Source of the DNA: Xenoacremonium recifei | Taxonomy: Eukaryota > Ascomycota > Sordariomycetes > Hypocreales > Nectriaceae | Direction of reading: 5' to 3' | NCBI GenBank assembly: GCA_012184525.1 | Contig: WOFQ01000014.1 | Location: forward strand, 310,001 to 374,000 | Length of the DNA stretch: 64,000 nt | Part shown: in pieces, positions 12,129 to 23,645 of the stretch | How the letters are laid out: each line of letters begins with the position of its first letter | Numbering within the stretch: the first letter of the stretch is position 1 | The notes under the pieces: generated by a model | The model's database searches: none | Seen by the model: the letters and a program-made list of their open reading frames with translations, nothing else | What the model was told of the DNA's origin: nothing | Made by a program: the position numbers and the translations under genes

Positions 12129-13077
12129 GGGACATGGGATTTTTTTGTCATCTGGGAAGGGATTTATCTGGGTTTGGGCGTACGAAGCCCATGTCTGTCG
12201 TACAGATAAGCCAGCAAGAAAAGAATTGATACCAGGAGTCTGGCGGGGGTGGATTTAGAGCTGATGCCCGAATGGGTGATGCGTGGGTGGTCTTCTTGAA
12301 TCAGAAAACATGACTTCAGGGGCATTACGTGTGATAGCATCATGGCAATGCGATGTCTCGACAGGAGACGTGCGCCATGCTAGATTTTGAGCAAGATACC
12401 ATGGCAGCTTTGCCACCCTAAAAAATGGCGATGTGTTTAACCTCTATTGACTGCATCTCGCTGCATCGACTTGTGATACCTAGACCTGATATATCATTGC
12501 GTACGACAAACTGTAAGTCTCGACGTAATAAAATTTTGATTGGGTATGTAAAAATGCTTGCTGTTCAGCAAGAACGTAAGTAGTATGTAAAAGTAGGGAG
12601 GTTCACCCATCCCCTTCCCGGATCCAGATCATCCGTTGCACAACCAGCAGTGCAACAACCCCACGATGAAACAACCTCACACCGAATGCCGTTATCGTGC
12701 CACCGTCAGTCAGAAGAATCCTTAGTCACCCCGGAGGCGGCGGCCTCCCAATATCCTCCGCGCGACCATTCCCCCTAGTAGCCCCTGAGGTGTGCCCGAC
12801 ACGAGTCGAGCGCGTGCGAACAAACACAAACGCCGTCGTAGGCCAAGATTAGCCTGATTAAAACAAAGAAGCCACGATTCGTAAGGGTGGTTTGGTGATG
12901 GGCAAGGGCCCAGTTCACCTGGTATCAAAATCGTACAAACATTTAGCCGCCGTGCTCTCAATATCTCGTCCCATCCATATGCTAAGTGTAAAATAGGTAA
13001 GTAAACCATGTATCCGTGTCGAAGAAGGTCATGCCAATGGAGAGAAAAATCAACTCCTTTCCGAAGGGCGTGCTGGA
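12129..13077. other. Convergent 3' flanks of cse1 and the PH-like gene
   Basis: No gene is evident. The region is expected to hold both 3' untranslated regions; an AATAAAA sequence occurs near 12525 but is too far from cse1 to assign with confidence. Confidence 0.55.
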
Positions 13078-14953
13078 TCAAAGGAAGCCGCCCTCGTTAC
13101 CGAGGACTCCGACGCTGTTGCGCCATCCGCACCTCCTGTCGTACTCGTCGCCGTCGCGGTTCCTGGGTGGTGCTCCCGTGCCTCGTGGGTTTAGCGTCCC
13201 ACGGGGTACAGATGAGGGCTGGACATCGATCTCACTGCTTCCCCGACTACTCCCCCCACTAGCGTTCGTCTGGACTAGCAGTAAGCTGCTGGTGCTTGAG
13301 AGCCTCTTGGTGAACTCGGTGAAACTCAACCTTTTGGTGCTGGCAGCGGACTGTCGCTTCTCTGCGTTGGGTCGCACGGGTCCTTCCTCGGGGATTCTAG
13401 GTGACGCCGTGAGGTCCAAATTGGCCATGGCAGGCGTAAGCTGAGGCGTGCTTTGAGACCTCTGGCTTACGTTGGGTCGGCTCTTGGCATGTGCTGTGTG
13501 AGGTCGAGCGATTGGGACCTCGTTGAGCGAAGTTACAAGGTCCGTCCGAGCCGGCGTCCTTGAGACTGTGCGGCTCGATGCAGATGTTGGTGAACGAACG
13601 GGTGTGTGGCGGTCAGCGATGAATTGCAGAGCGCGCTGGGCGGTAGGAGGAATCAAGGCTGGGCCACGAGTATCCTCCTCATAGGCGTTGTCTGAATCTT
13701 CAGAGTCCGGCTCCTCCTCGCCGTCTGAGCTATCCGACGCCTCGAACGCGCTCCGCATCGCAATTTGTTCAGCCCGTTCAGTGGCTTCCCTTTGCTTTCG
13801 TTTCTGATCAGCTTCCTTCATTAGTGCATCAAAGCGAGCGAGAGAGCTCAGCTTCTCCTCGCCCGGGACCTCCTGCTCTGAACCGGGGATGCATCTCAAA
13901 AGAAATGCTCGGTCCAAAATGGTCTCGCGCGGTCCAGGTGGCGAGCTTGAATCGGTCGCGGTAACTGATGGCTGTGGAGTCTGTGAGCTTAAGCTGTCCC
14001 GGCCTCTTATAGGTGAGCTCATGGTAGAAGATCGACCCTGCGCTGATGTCCACCCTTCGATAAACTCGCCCTGATAGTCACCAACTGTAGTGACGGGGGA
14101 GGGGATGTCGGTAGGAAGCACCGTAGTATAGTGTTGGCCAGGAATAGGGTATCCCATGGTCTGAATAGGATAGTTGCTGCTTGAGGGGGAAGACACATCA
14201 CTGCGCTTAGATCTCAGGCTCGGCGATTCAGAGCTAAACGTCACGGGTCTCTCGCGGGTACCAGTCGAGTAAGTGTTAGTGGAGGTCTTGTGTTGAAGGC
14301 CACGGGAATCAGATTTGCCACTCGACGGCCGTGGGAAATACTCAGGCGCATCGCGCGAACGCGGAGCGAACGGGTTCGAGAATTGCGGCGACATCGGACT
14401 TTCGGGGCTCATGGGCGTCTTCTTGGCCATGATGAATCGCGCCCATTCGTGAAGGCTCGGGTGGTGGTCATCCGGAGGGGTACGAAACATAAGCGTCGTC
14501 GAACTCGGCTCCTTGCTAGAAGATATCAAGCCAGCGGCTCTACTCGATCGTCGCTTGCGCTCCTTGTCGGATATGTTGATGACGAGAGTAGGTAAAACAG
14601 GACCTTGTTTGCGGTGCGCAACCATCTGCACCTGGCAGTCGGTAATGCAGTTGATGGGCCATTGTTGGATCGGCTCGGTGTCCTCCTAGAATTCCCAGAA
14701 ATCAGCGCCGGTCCCGGGTGAAACCTAGTGAGGGTTCACAGTGACACACCTTGTGCTTGTATATCCAGAGACAGCATTCCTCGGTGGGTGCTTTGGCGAG
14801 TGGCTTTGGGGTTGGGTTGTTATTCCGACTATTTGTCACGAGCTGGGAATAATTGGGTTGGTTCTGGTGCTCTCTGGGAGAAGCGGCGGCGGCGGCGGCG
14901 GAAATGGACGTTCGCCTCCCAACGACGACGCATCGCGGCTGGAGGGGCATCAT
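13078..14953 (-). CDS. PH-like domain protein with long disordered tail
   Basis: Two exons, 14953-14750 and 14685-13078, joined across a 64-nt intron (donor AAG|GTGTGT, acceptor TTCTAG), giving 603 residues. The join reads ...LWIYKHK then EDTEPIQQWPINC, a smooth strand-rich segment resembling a pleckstrin-homology-like fold, continuing through CQVQMVAHRKQGPVLPTLVI. After about residue 140 the protein is Ser/Pro/Thr-rich, with many SP sites, an acidic stretch (DSSDGEEEPDSEDSD) and a helical Lys/Glu segment; this suggests a phosphorylated, largely disordered tail. The second exon alone has no ATG at its 5' end (the frame there runs through a GTG), so the upstream exon is needed. I do not know the exact family; the PH-like call is inference from pattern. 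Function is unknown. Confidence 0.75.
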
Positions 14954-17116
14954 GGTTAGCGGCTATGATTTTGCATGACGTTGAAAAAAAGAAAGACGGA
15001 CCTTCCAGACAGCCCTGCCTAGAATCTGGCCTCGATCTGGAGGGACCAGCAATATGCCTTCGAGGTTGTCCATCGTCGGCACGGAGGAAAGGGGAGAGGG
15101 AATCGCCTGTGGGAGGAAAGTCGCTTTGCGCAAGGAGGCGAGACGAGGTGACGGCGACGGGGATTAATGATTAAAAAGCATAATGGGGAAGGGCAGAAAA
15201 GCGAACTCAAAGCCAGAAGCGAACCAACGGCAAGTCCCAGATGACGAAAGAGGTAAAAGGGCGCCCAAGAACGAGTCCCTCTGGCGGCCAGACGAGCGCA
15301 AGAGGATCGCGAGTATGAGTATCAGAAGATGAAGAATGGAAGGGAGCCCGGCCAGGTACATACCTAGTATAATTCGCAGCAGCTGCGATGCGGTGCCTTC
15401 GGGTGTTGCAACTCGCGAGGTGCCTTAGCGGCGTCCTAGCGGAGGTACGTACCCGGGCCCTGGCGCAGGACGGATGCGGGAGGCGAGGGGATTTGGCTGC
15501 CAGAAGGTGGAAAGAACCTGGGATGGATCCACCCCGATTCCAGGCCCCACCTACAGCACCAGCGGCGGCGACAGGGGTACCTTTGATTGGGGTCCAGCTG
15601 AGGTACCGCCAGCTCCATCTGGCTCTGAGGTGCAGGCTAGACGCGAAATTAACATCAAACAATGGGAACTCGTGAGGGCACCTCAGCGGCCACCCGCCCC
15701 TACTGTAGATACATCACCGAGCAGGCACTGATAGATGCCGCGGTGCGGACCATATCCAGAGCCACTCGGGCTGGCCCATAGCACGGGAGGCCGTTGGGAT
15801 GCTAGAGCCGACGAGGGAAGGCCGTTTTAGGGGGGTCGGGCAATAAACCCCCACGACGCAACCACTACAGGCCTAAACGGGCCTTCACGACGAACAAGAC
15901 GGGACGGCGCAGACCTGAGAGGAGGCCCAGGCATGGCGGTGGCGTAGATACCTTACAGAGTACAGCCGAAGTACCTGGCCGCCATCTCCCGGGCCATCAA
16001 CAACAAACAATGCACCTGCAGTATTCAGGTCAGGGAAGGAGGATGCTCGGTGTCCTAGGAAGGACCTGGGAAGGCCCTGGGAAATAAAGGAGTGACCGGC
16101 GCCTGCATAACGTGCCTCTTGTGCAGTTCGCTCCTGCAGCGTTCGTTCGCCGGGCTTGCAGATCCCACGAGGAGACCAGGCCCGGGCAGGCGCAATGGCC
16201 AACGGCCTGCCCCTCCACGCAACTTACAAGTACTCACAGTCACATTACAGCAGGAGCGGCCTGTCGCACGGGCTGCCCGCGAGGTGGTAGCTCTTGCCAG
16301 TTGCCAACCAACCCAACTCCGTACCCCTGGACTGGGCTGGACTGGACCTTGCTCAGGGTGGTGCCTGCCCTGGAAGTCGCATCGACAGGGGACACGACTC
16401 AAGTCCCCCTCTCGTGCTTTGCATGCCGTCGTTTAGCAACTCTGCTAGTCCCTTCAAATCCCCGTCTTGTTTGATGACCATCGACAGTGCCAGACGGGCG
16501 AAGCTTCCACCTATCACCGCCTCTGCTGTTCGTGTTATTCGTTCCAGGTCGTTGCAACGTCAGCCCGTGTTTGTTATCTTGATTGATTGACCGCGATGGA
16601 CATGACGGGCCCGTTTCAGACCATGGCCCCGACTCCCACGATACTCCATCCCGATTGCTCCGTTCAAACTCCGGATTTAACAGCAGATGAGAAGACAAAG
16701 AACGGTCAGACAGCGGGATCGCCTTTGTCAAGCTGTCACAGCTTGGACCTTCAAACAGACTCCTGGTCCCTCCCCAACCGCACTGGGTCTCCGGAGTACA
16801 AATGAAGACGCCAGCGGGAGATGCAACCCAAGAGATTGGTAATACAACTCCGTCGATTCCTGCTTGATGCTATAGCTTGCATTAGTAGTTGCGCGGGGGG
16901 TTGTATCAGACTGCGGCATAAGAGAAGAGGTCTAGTGAGGCGGCATACGACAAGTGATCTCGATACACACCCATATGGCAATGCTCTGGATTCTCGATCG
17001 TCACCAGAGACAAAGAACGGCGTAATCAGGATCCTGACCCCCAACCCGTGTCTCACTTAATTGCTTCAGATGATATTCATGCTCAGGCATATACGGAATG
17101 GGACACTTGCTGTGGA

Positions 17117-17136
17117 CAGCAGCAGCAGCAGCAGCA
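17117..17136 (+). repeat. CAG trinucleotide microsatellite
   Basis: About six and a half tandem CAG units in noncoding sequence. Confidence 0.85.
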
Positions 17137-19910
17137 TTATGAAATCGTGTTTCTTGTCACCACAATCCGCCTCCGAAAACGAGGGGCTGGCGTCGTCAAT
17201 GGGGGCTTTCAGAGACACCAATAATGGGGACTAATGAGCACACGCACGGACAGGACCATGCCCTGGGTGTCGAGCACGAGCATGATGCACCGGCATCAGA
17301 TATGACGCTAAAGACCATGTGGTCGAGACAAAGCCAACTCGAGATCCATCCGCGCTTCCCCTCTCCCGTCATCAAGGTCCAGGGCTATCCTTGACGACGA
17401 GCCCCATCGCGAACCGATGAGCATCACATCATCTTCGAAACACAGCTTAATCTCCATCCATTCAGTCCCTCCCTTTCATCCCTCCAGATCCATCGGCCTT
17501 GACCGCTCTCTTGATGTCAACAAAGACTTTCAATTGATCGTGTCTCATAGCCAATGAAACCTCGCAGTCACCATCATTCGATACTGGCATCCTCCAAATT
17601 GCCGTCTCCAAGTACGGCGTGCGTGGGAGACTTCACTCAGACAACTCATGTCTTGGGTTGTTCACACGTTCCAAGTCATGTTGGCGTCATTGGGTCTACA
17701 AAAGCAAAGCAGGAACGGTTCGTCACAAACACGGAAACACTCAAATCCCATCACAAGAACCGAGTCTTCCGCAGACGTGCAACCCCATGTTGACTGTCGG
17801 GTATTACTCCGTGTATCTCACGGAAGTTTCACTGTCTCGATGCTCCCCTCAATCCCCTATTTTCTTGGCGATTTGCACGGAGTGCGCCCAACCGTCGTTC
17901 TACGAATGAACTCTCCATACGGAGTACTTCGTTGTGGCCCGCCAATACCCCAAACAGGGGCACCCTGCATGCCTTGTTCTAGAGTCCCAGACCAACAGGG
18001 GGATCTGCCGGTCCTCCCGTGGGCCTGCTTCCGGCATTGTTGATGACGCCGTGGGTTGTAAGTTGCCAACCCTCCGTCTTCTACATGCTCAGTAGCCCCG
18101 ACACCGGCCGTTGAGAGGCAAGAAGAAGGTATCTCGTATCTGTCCCTTCTTCGCCTCAAAAGAATATGCCTCAAGACGAAAAGACGCAACGCCTATCAAA
18201 TCGTGCTGGTCGGTCCGTATCGGCCCAATTTTCTCCCCTTCTCTCGCCGAAGAGACCGGCGGCGTTGGTGTCAGGGGCGAATGGGGGCCATTGGTGTCAA
18301 GGCGGCGGCTTGGAATGGCTTAATGGACATGCTGGTGGTTGAAGGGACCCGTCTGCCGCCGCCTCTCTGCTCCACCATGGAGTTCAGCCATTTGAACCCT
18401 CCGGAGAAGCACGGAGTACTTGCTTCAAGTTCTCTTGGGGTAAACTTAATAATGCTGATGTGCTAATTAGGCACCTACTAGAGAATATGGGAAGCCTCAG
18501 ACATTTACAGCCGTCGATCAGCCCGACATGGTCTCGAGTGATTCAACTGGATACACACGATCCATACAACCCTGCCGCGAGAAACACAAGATCCCGTTGA
18601 TTCCGCCAGATCTTCTGCTCTTTTGCGGGACGTGAGTTGAGACAATGTCTTGCCCTGAGGAAGAGTGATTGGGAACCGGTCGGGCATTTCTCTTGAATTT
18701 CTTCATCCGTCTGTGGTCAAGTTGATGAGCTACGCTCCATATGCCTCCTGGTCCGAGACACTCCCAAGGATGAATCCAATTATGGGATTGGTTGGGAGCC
18801 CTCGTTCAGGGGTCTCGATTCGATAAAGAGACACGGGGCACGGACGTGTACCAGGAGCGCACTGCTAACACCAACAGCGTCTTCCACTATTGATGGTGAA
18901 GAAGTCCCTCAAAACTTATTACGTTAAACGGACTTTACACAACATTCCAAGTCGCACCTCCGTGGCCCGATGACGGCCGAACGACACTTGCTTAGACGAG
19001 GCTGTTCAGGAGGTCCGTGAGCCGGAGCAGCCATTCATGCCGAGGGAATTGATGGGGATGACGAGGAATGCAGGATGGGCTCTCCTCCGATCTTCCCCTG
19101 TAGACAACCACCCCTCATCTTGCGCATCACAGCCTCCTATCGCATCGAATACGATAATGATTTCATCATTCGTCAGCTGTCCCGATTTCATTACAGCGTC
19201 GCATCGAGCCCAGGTACGCGCGCCTTTTCACTGGCTCAAGTCGATCGGCCTGAGCCGGACAAACGCCCTTCGAAGCAACGGCGGTGCGGCCAATGCAGGC
19301 ACCCCTGCAAGCAAGGCCTGGCAAGCCGGCTGGGATTGGACGGATCGAATCATCAGGTCTTGAGAGATTGCCCAGCCCCTGCATCAAGCGGCGCGTGCTG
19401 ATCTCCAACAAGTCGAAAAGGGGATATGCAAGTCTAATAAGCACTCTGCTCAGCCCGCCGATAGTTTGGAGAACAGGTCACTGGCCCTGTCTGTCTCAGC
19501 TTGGCCCAAGCCCAAAAGCGGCTTCGACCGTCAACCGTCGCTCGTCCAGTGCGGTCCGTTCCATCGTGGAATCCCTCCCCTCGCCGACTAAGATACTGGC
19601 GTTCTTCCAACATCCGTCGTGCCCTTTTAGCAGCTCGCAACTAAGAGTAGCTGGCACAAGGCCCGGCTAGCCGTCCCATTTCCCTTGACCGCTTCTTGCT
19701 TCTTCGCACTCGTCGTGGGCCGTCTTCCGTGTCGTCATGGCGGCGATCTGCTGACCATCCGTGCTCGATCCATCGGCGCACTTGACACTCGGACAACGTC
19801 CCATCTCAGCACGCGTCGTCGCAGCAGAGGCGGGAAGGGCTGAGTCGAGCCTGGGATCATGGTCATGGCCGGGAGGAAGGGAGGGAGCCTCTCGCGTGCA
19901 CATGGCGTGC

Positions 19911-19940
19911 CTCGTCGTGCCTCGTCGTGCCTCGTCGTGC
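19911..19940 (+). repeat. 10-bp tandem repeat, three exact copies
   Basis: The unit CTCGTCGTGC occurs three times head to tail. A partial copy precedes it and a degenerate copy (CTCATCTCGC) follows. Confidence 0.9.
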
Positions 19941-20095
19941 CTCATCTCGCCATGACTTTCCGTCGGGCCCTAGTCCTAGCTGCGGTGACCGGTCACTTGC
20001 TGATCATGCAGGTACAGACGCGGCAGAGGAGCCATGTTCGTCGACGTGCAGACATGTTCCCGTCGTTCGTCTCGGCCGGCCGCCCGACCCCGTAT

Positions 20096-20150
20096 TCCGT
20101 ACTCCGTAATCGGGAACAGTTCACTGCATGTGCTCCGTACAGATTACGGA
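20096..20150. repeat. Cluster of four TCCGTA boxes with a hairpin
   Basis: TCCGTA occurs at 20096-20101, 20103-20108 and 20134-20139, and its reverse complement TACGGA at 20145-20150. The last two form a perfect 6-bp inverted repeat around CAGAT. The function is unknown. Confidence 0.7.
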
Positions 20151-21440
20151 TGCAGTCTGGAGAACTACTACTGTTGATGCTGCTGTTAGTCGTTGGTGCC
20201 CCCGCTGTCAAGATGAGCAGCCGTCTAAATCGTTGCAACCTATTCGAGCCGCGGGACTAGAAGAGCAAGGTCGAAACGCCTCACCAACTCCAGCTCTGCA
20301 TCTCAGCTAGCCACACAACAACTCATGCCATCCCTTCGCCGGGCCTGGATCTCGTCTCTAGCCCGTCACCTTCCAAAACAGATGGCGTCCCAGGCGTTGC
20401 TCCGAAGCCCCAGCCCTGCCCAGAAGCATCTCCAGCTTTCAGGAGGGTCTCGGCCACCTGCCAAGCTGAACGGTGACATTCTACGATCCCACAACACCAT
20501 TGCCGCGAGTGGGTCGATACTCCAATGTCCGTCACCTCTCCTCACTTGATTCATCCGGATCAGGCACAGGCGGTGCTGCACGAACTGCGCCTCTGCAGCT
20601 CCCATAAACTCCGGTCACTCCACCAGCTGCTGTTGTCTCTCCCCTCATTGCACCGTCCATCCAATTCCGGAACCAGCCCCAGCCGGCGCCTCAACGGCAC
20701 TCTAATGAAATTGCATTGGCACAAATGGTGCCAACACCATGAGGTGATGTTTCGATAGTATCGAGCTCCCGCTCACTACCACCGCCGTCCGAACCCCTCG
20801 TCCTTGGTTCGGGACGGGAGAGGGGAGAACGCGCGCTCCAAGGTCTACCCTTGCTGGCCTGCATCCTTATCGTGCTTTGCAGCCGCCAAACTTCAGATCT
20901 CGGCCTGGCGTATCTGCATATAGCCTGATGACGGGTGACGGCTCGACGAACCATACGTGCTGCTTGCTATATGTATGAAAGCTCATGTGATTTAGCGCTT
21001 TACTGAAGTACCAGGTAAATCATCTATCGACGGTCTAGAAACGCCCCCCAGCAATCGTGAATATCAAGCTCCCCGTCTGGTTCTCAAGGCAACACGCAAA
21101 CAAACATACCGACAGACAATACGGATTTCATTATATTGATGCAAGTCTTCACCCTGAGAAGACTGGTAGCTGTGCTGAAGAGCCTCTCGACCCCCGTGAC
21201 TACACACAGTTGCTCTCTCATGGCCTTGTCCCCGCGTCTGTCATTTGCCTGCACGCTCTTCGCTTTCGTGAATACCCATGGCCCATACCAATCCATATCG
21301 CTGAAACGCCGCTCCAAGCACTTTATAAGAAATTTGGACCTACCTTACCCAATCTGCAAAACAGCCTATGTCGGTGGCAACATTGTTGGCGGTCCTTGAA
21401 TCGAGGACCAATCCGGCGTTGGGGCTTGAGCCCGGTCTTG

Positions 21441-23645
21441 CTAGTACCGAGCTCGACTCCTCAACGCCTGGGAATTATGGAAGTTTGTCCAGCTAGAGAG
21501 TCGTTGTCAGTGAGGTTTGGGATGATACCGGGTTAGGTGACTTACATCTGGACGCTGCCATCGTCCGAGGCCGACGCCAGCATCGTAGGATCGGTCGGGC
21601 TCCAGACCACGGCGTTGCAGCGCATGTTATGTCCGGACAGACGCTCGACAGCGGCGCCCGAGTTCTTGTGCCAAATAAGGACGTTTCCGTCTTCGGAGCC
21701 AGAAACGACGAAGCTCTCGTTGGCGCCCCCGAGGGAGGCCCTGATGAGGTAGTCGCCGCCCTTGTGGCCGAGGAACTTCTGGACGGGCTCGCGCGAGACG
21801 AGATCGATGAGCTGCGTCTCGCCGTCCTGCTTGTTGACGAGCAGGTGGCGAGAGTCCTGGCTGATGCTGACTGACGTAGGCCGCGCCTTGAGGTCGAGGT
21901 TGAAGTCGAGCTCGTGGGTGGCGGCGTTGTAGACATGGATTGTTTGATGATCGTCCACAGCCACGAGCCAGCGGCCGTCCGGCGAGCCGCAGAGGTCCTG
22001 CACGCGATGCTTCTTGCCCCAGTCCTCGAGATGGAGCGAGTCGATGTTGTACGTGCAGATGCTCATGCTGCGACCGAGGGTGGCGAGAATCATGGTGCGA
22101 TTGTCGTTGTTCCAGACGCAGGCACTCACGGGTTCGTCAAAGGGAGGAAGTTTAAACAGCAACCGGCCAGTCTAGGAAATTAAGGTGATTAGTTATAAAA
22201 GCTCGATCCGGAATCTCATATGTTTCATACCTTTGTATCCCAAATTCGGGCATGCTTGTCCTGGGAGCACGTCACCAACAGCGAGTCATCGGGGCTCCAA
22301 GCGATATTTCCCACACTAGAGTCATGGCTTGAGAGCAGATACAAGACCCGGAAGTCGTGTGTGCTCCAGATGACAACATCTGTAGAGATACCGGAAGCGG
22401 CGAGCATGGTGCCGTCGTGCGAGAACTGAACTTGCCAAACCTCGCCGTTCAAAGTCCCCAGCTCGAGGGAGGCATGCGTAGGAAAGTTATTTCGATCACA
22501 CTCGTGGTCAGAGTAGAGGGATGGTGACATGGCTTCTGTGTGCCAGAGGCAAGTATCTATCTGGCTCTGCTTGACCTGGTCGAGAAGGACAGCCAGACGG
22601 TTCTCTGGGAGCATGACGGACGGTGAAATGCATTCTACTCTGTGATTAGGACAGATCTCCTGGTCGGGATGAGCGGAGACTTACTTGATAACTCAGACAG
22701 CAACCGCCTCCGAGACTGTCCTTGTGCCCCGTCCCATTCCGCCTTAGTCATGAGGTCTTCAGCAGAACGACACATGAGAAGACTCGAGAGGAAGTGAAGC
22801 TTGGATGTGTCCTGGGACAGAGGCGTCAACTCCCCACGAAGAACCATAAGCGCGCGGGTAGTGTCTCTCTGTTCGAGAAGCTCCAGGAACTTTTGCTGCC
22901 GTATCCAAAACTTCATCTCGGCAGGATCTACACCGCGGTCAAGCACGAGGCCATTCCCACCCTGCACCAGCGAGGACGGGACAGACTCCTGGGCGGCACC
23001 AGCCAACAGGCGTTCAGCCACAGGCCACGCTCCGCTCAGAACAGCAGATCGAAAGCTGGCAACGGTTGGCCGTTCCAACTCATAACCGCTTTCTTGGCTG
23101 ACATTTTCGGCAGCCGTTTGGAATCCCATGTCGGCCAGGGCCTGAATGAGTATCCGGGTGACTTCCTCTCGATCATGTCCGTGATATGTTTGCGGACGGC
23201 TGATAGAGTCACTGCTGGCATTCTTCCCCGATGATCCGTTCACAGCCGTAGGCGCTTTATGCCCATTTGTAGGTGCTACCTGTCGAATATCCGCAGATGT
23301 ATTCCCATTCGTATGGCTCGACCGCTCGCCGTTAGCCGACGACCCAACACCCCCATCGCCCTCGCCCATCATTGCCATATCGTTTTCGATTCTTCTCCGC
23401 TTCGAACAGTGTTCCTCTGAAGTGTTCAAGTCGGAACTGTGCCGGACCGGGTCATACCCCAGAGCAGATCCGGTATCTATCCTTTCGCAGGGACTCTCAC
23501 TTCGGCGCCGGCGGCGGGGATTTGGGTGTTGGACGGCAGGAGTGGTGGACGTGGCTGAACTGACTTGCGAAGGACCTATATTCGCAGAGACAGGCAACGC
23601 TGGATTCGAGGTCGTCGGCTGTAGTTCTGTGGCGAGGCTGGCCAA
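21441..23645 (-). CDS. gid7: WD40 protein of the GID/CTLH E3 ligase (Gid7/WDR26 homologue)
   Basis: Four exons: 23645-22685, 22634-22231, 22171-21546 and 21492-21441, giving 680 residues with phase kept at every junction. The N-terminal 150 residues are low-complexity with a basic RRRRR patch. A LisH/CTLH-type helical region follows (EEVTRILIQALADMGF, then FRSAVLSGAWPVAERLL). The first splice creates LLSELSKCISPSVMLPENRL, matching the family hallmark after the CTLH domain. WD repeats fill the second half (VWQVQFSHDGTMLA, NIAWSPDDSLLVTCSQD, VVWSPTDPTMLASASDD). The last, 52-nt exon completes the final WD repeat as VQIW and adds a short basic tail. In yeast Gid7 belongs to the GID ubiquitin ligase that degrades gluconeogenic enzymes when glucose returns. 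Confidence 0.92.

Larger units (their letters stand above)
14954..21440. other. Gene-poor 6.5 kb stretch between GID7 and the PH-like gene
   Basis: The stretch lies upstream of the PH-like gene and downstream of GID7. ORFs are short, overlap in many frames and show no recognisable domain. It holds a CAG microsatellite (17117-17136), a 10-bp tandem repeat (19911-19940) and a concentration of CGGAGTAC/TCCGTA elements. It could be an extended promoter, a long 5' leader or an unannotated noncoding transcript; the sequence alone does not decide. Confidence 0.6.

Noticed and set aside
13078..14631. PH-like protein starting at 14631
   Set aside because: The codon there is GTG and the frame continues upstream to a splice acceptor; a proper ATG exon exists at 14953.
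19859..20260. 133-codon ORF in the 6.5 kb gene-poor region
   Set aside because: It translates through the 10-bp minisatellite, overlaps other frames of similar length and has no domain.
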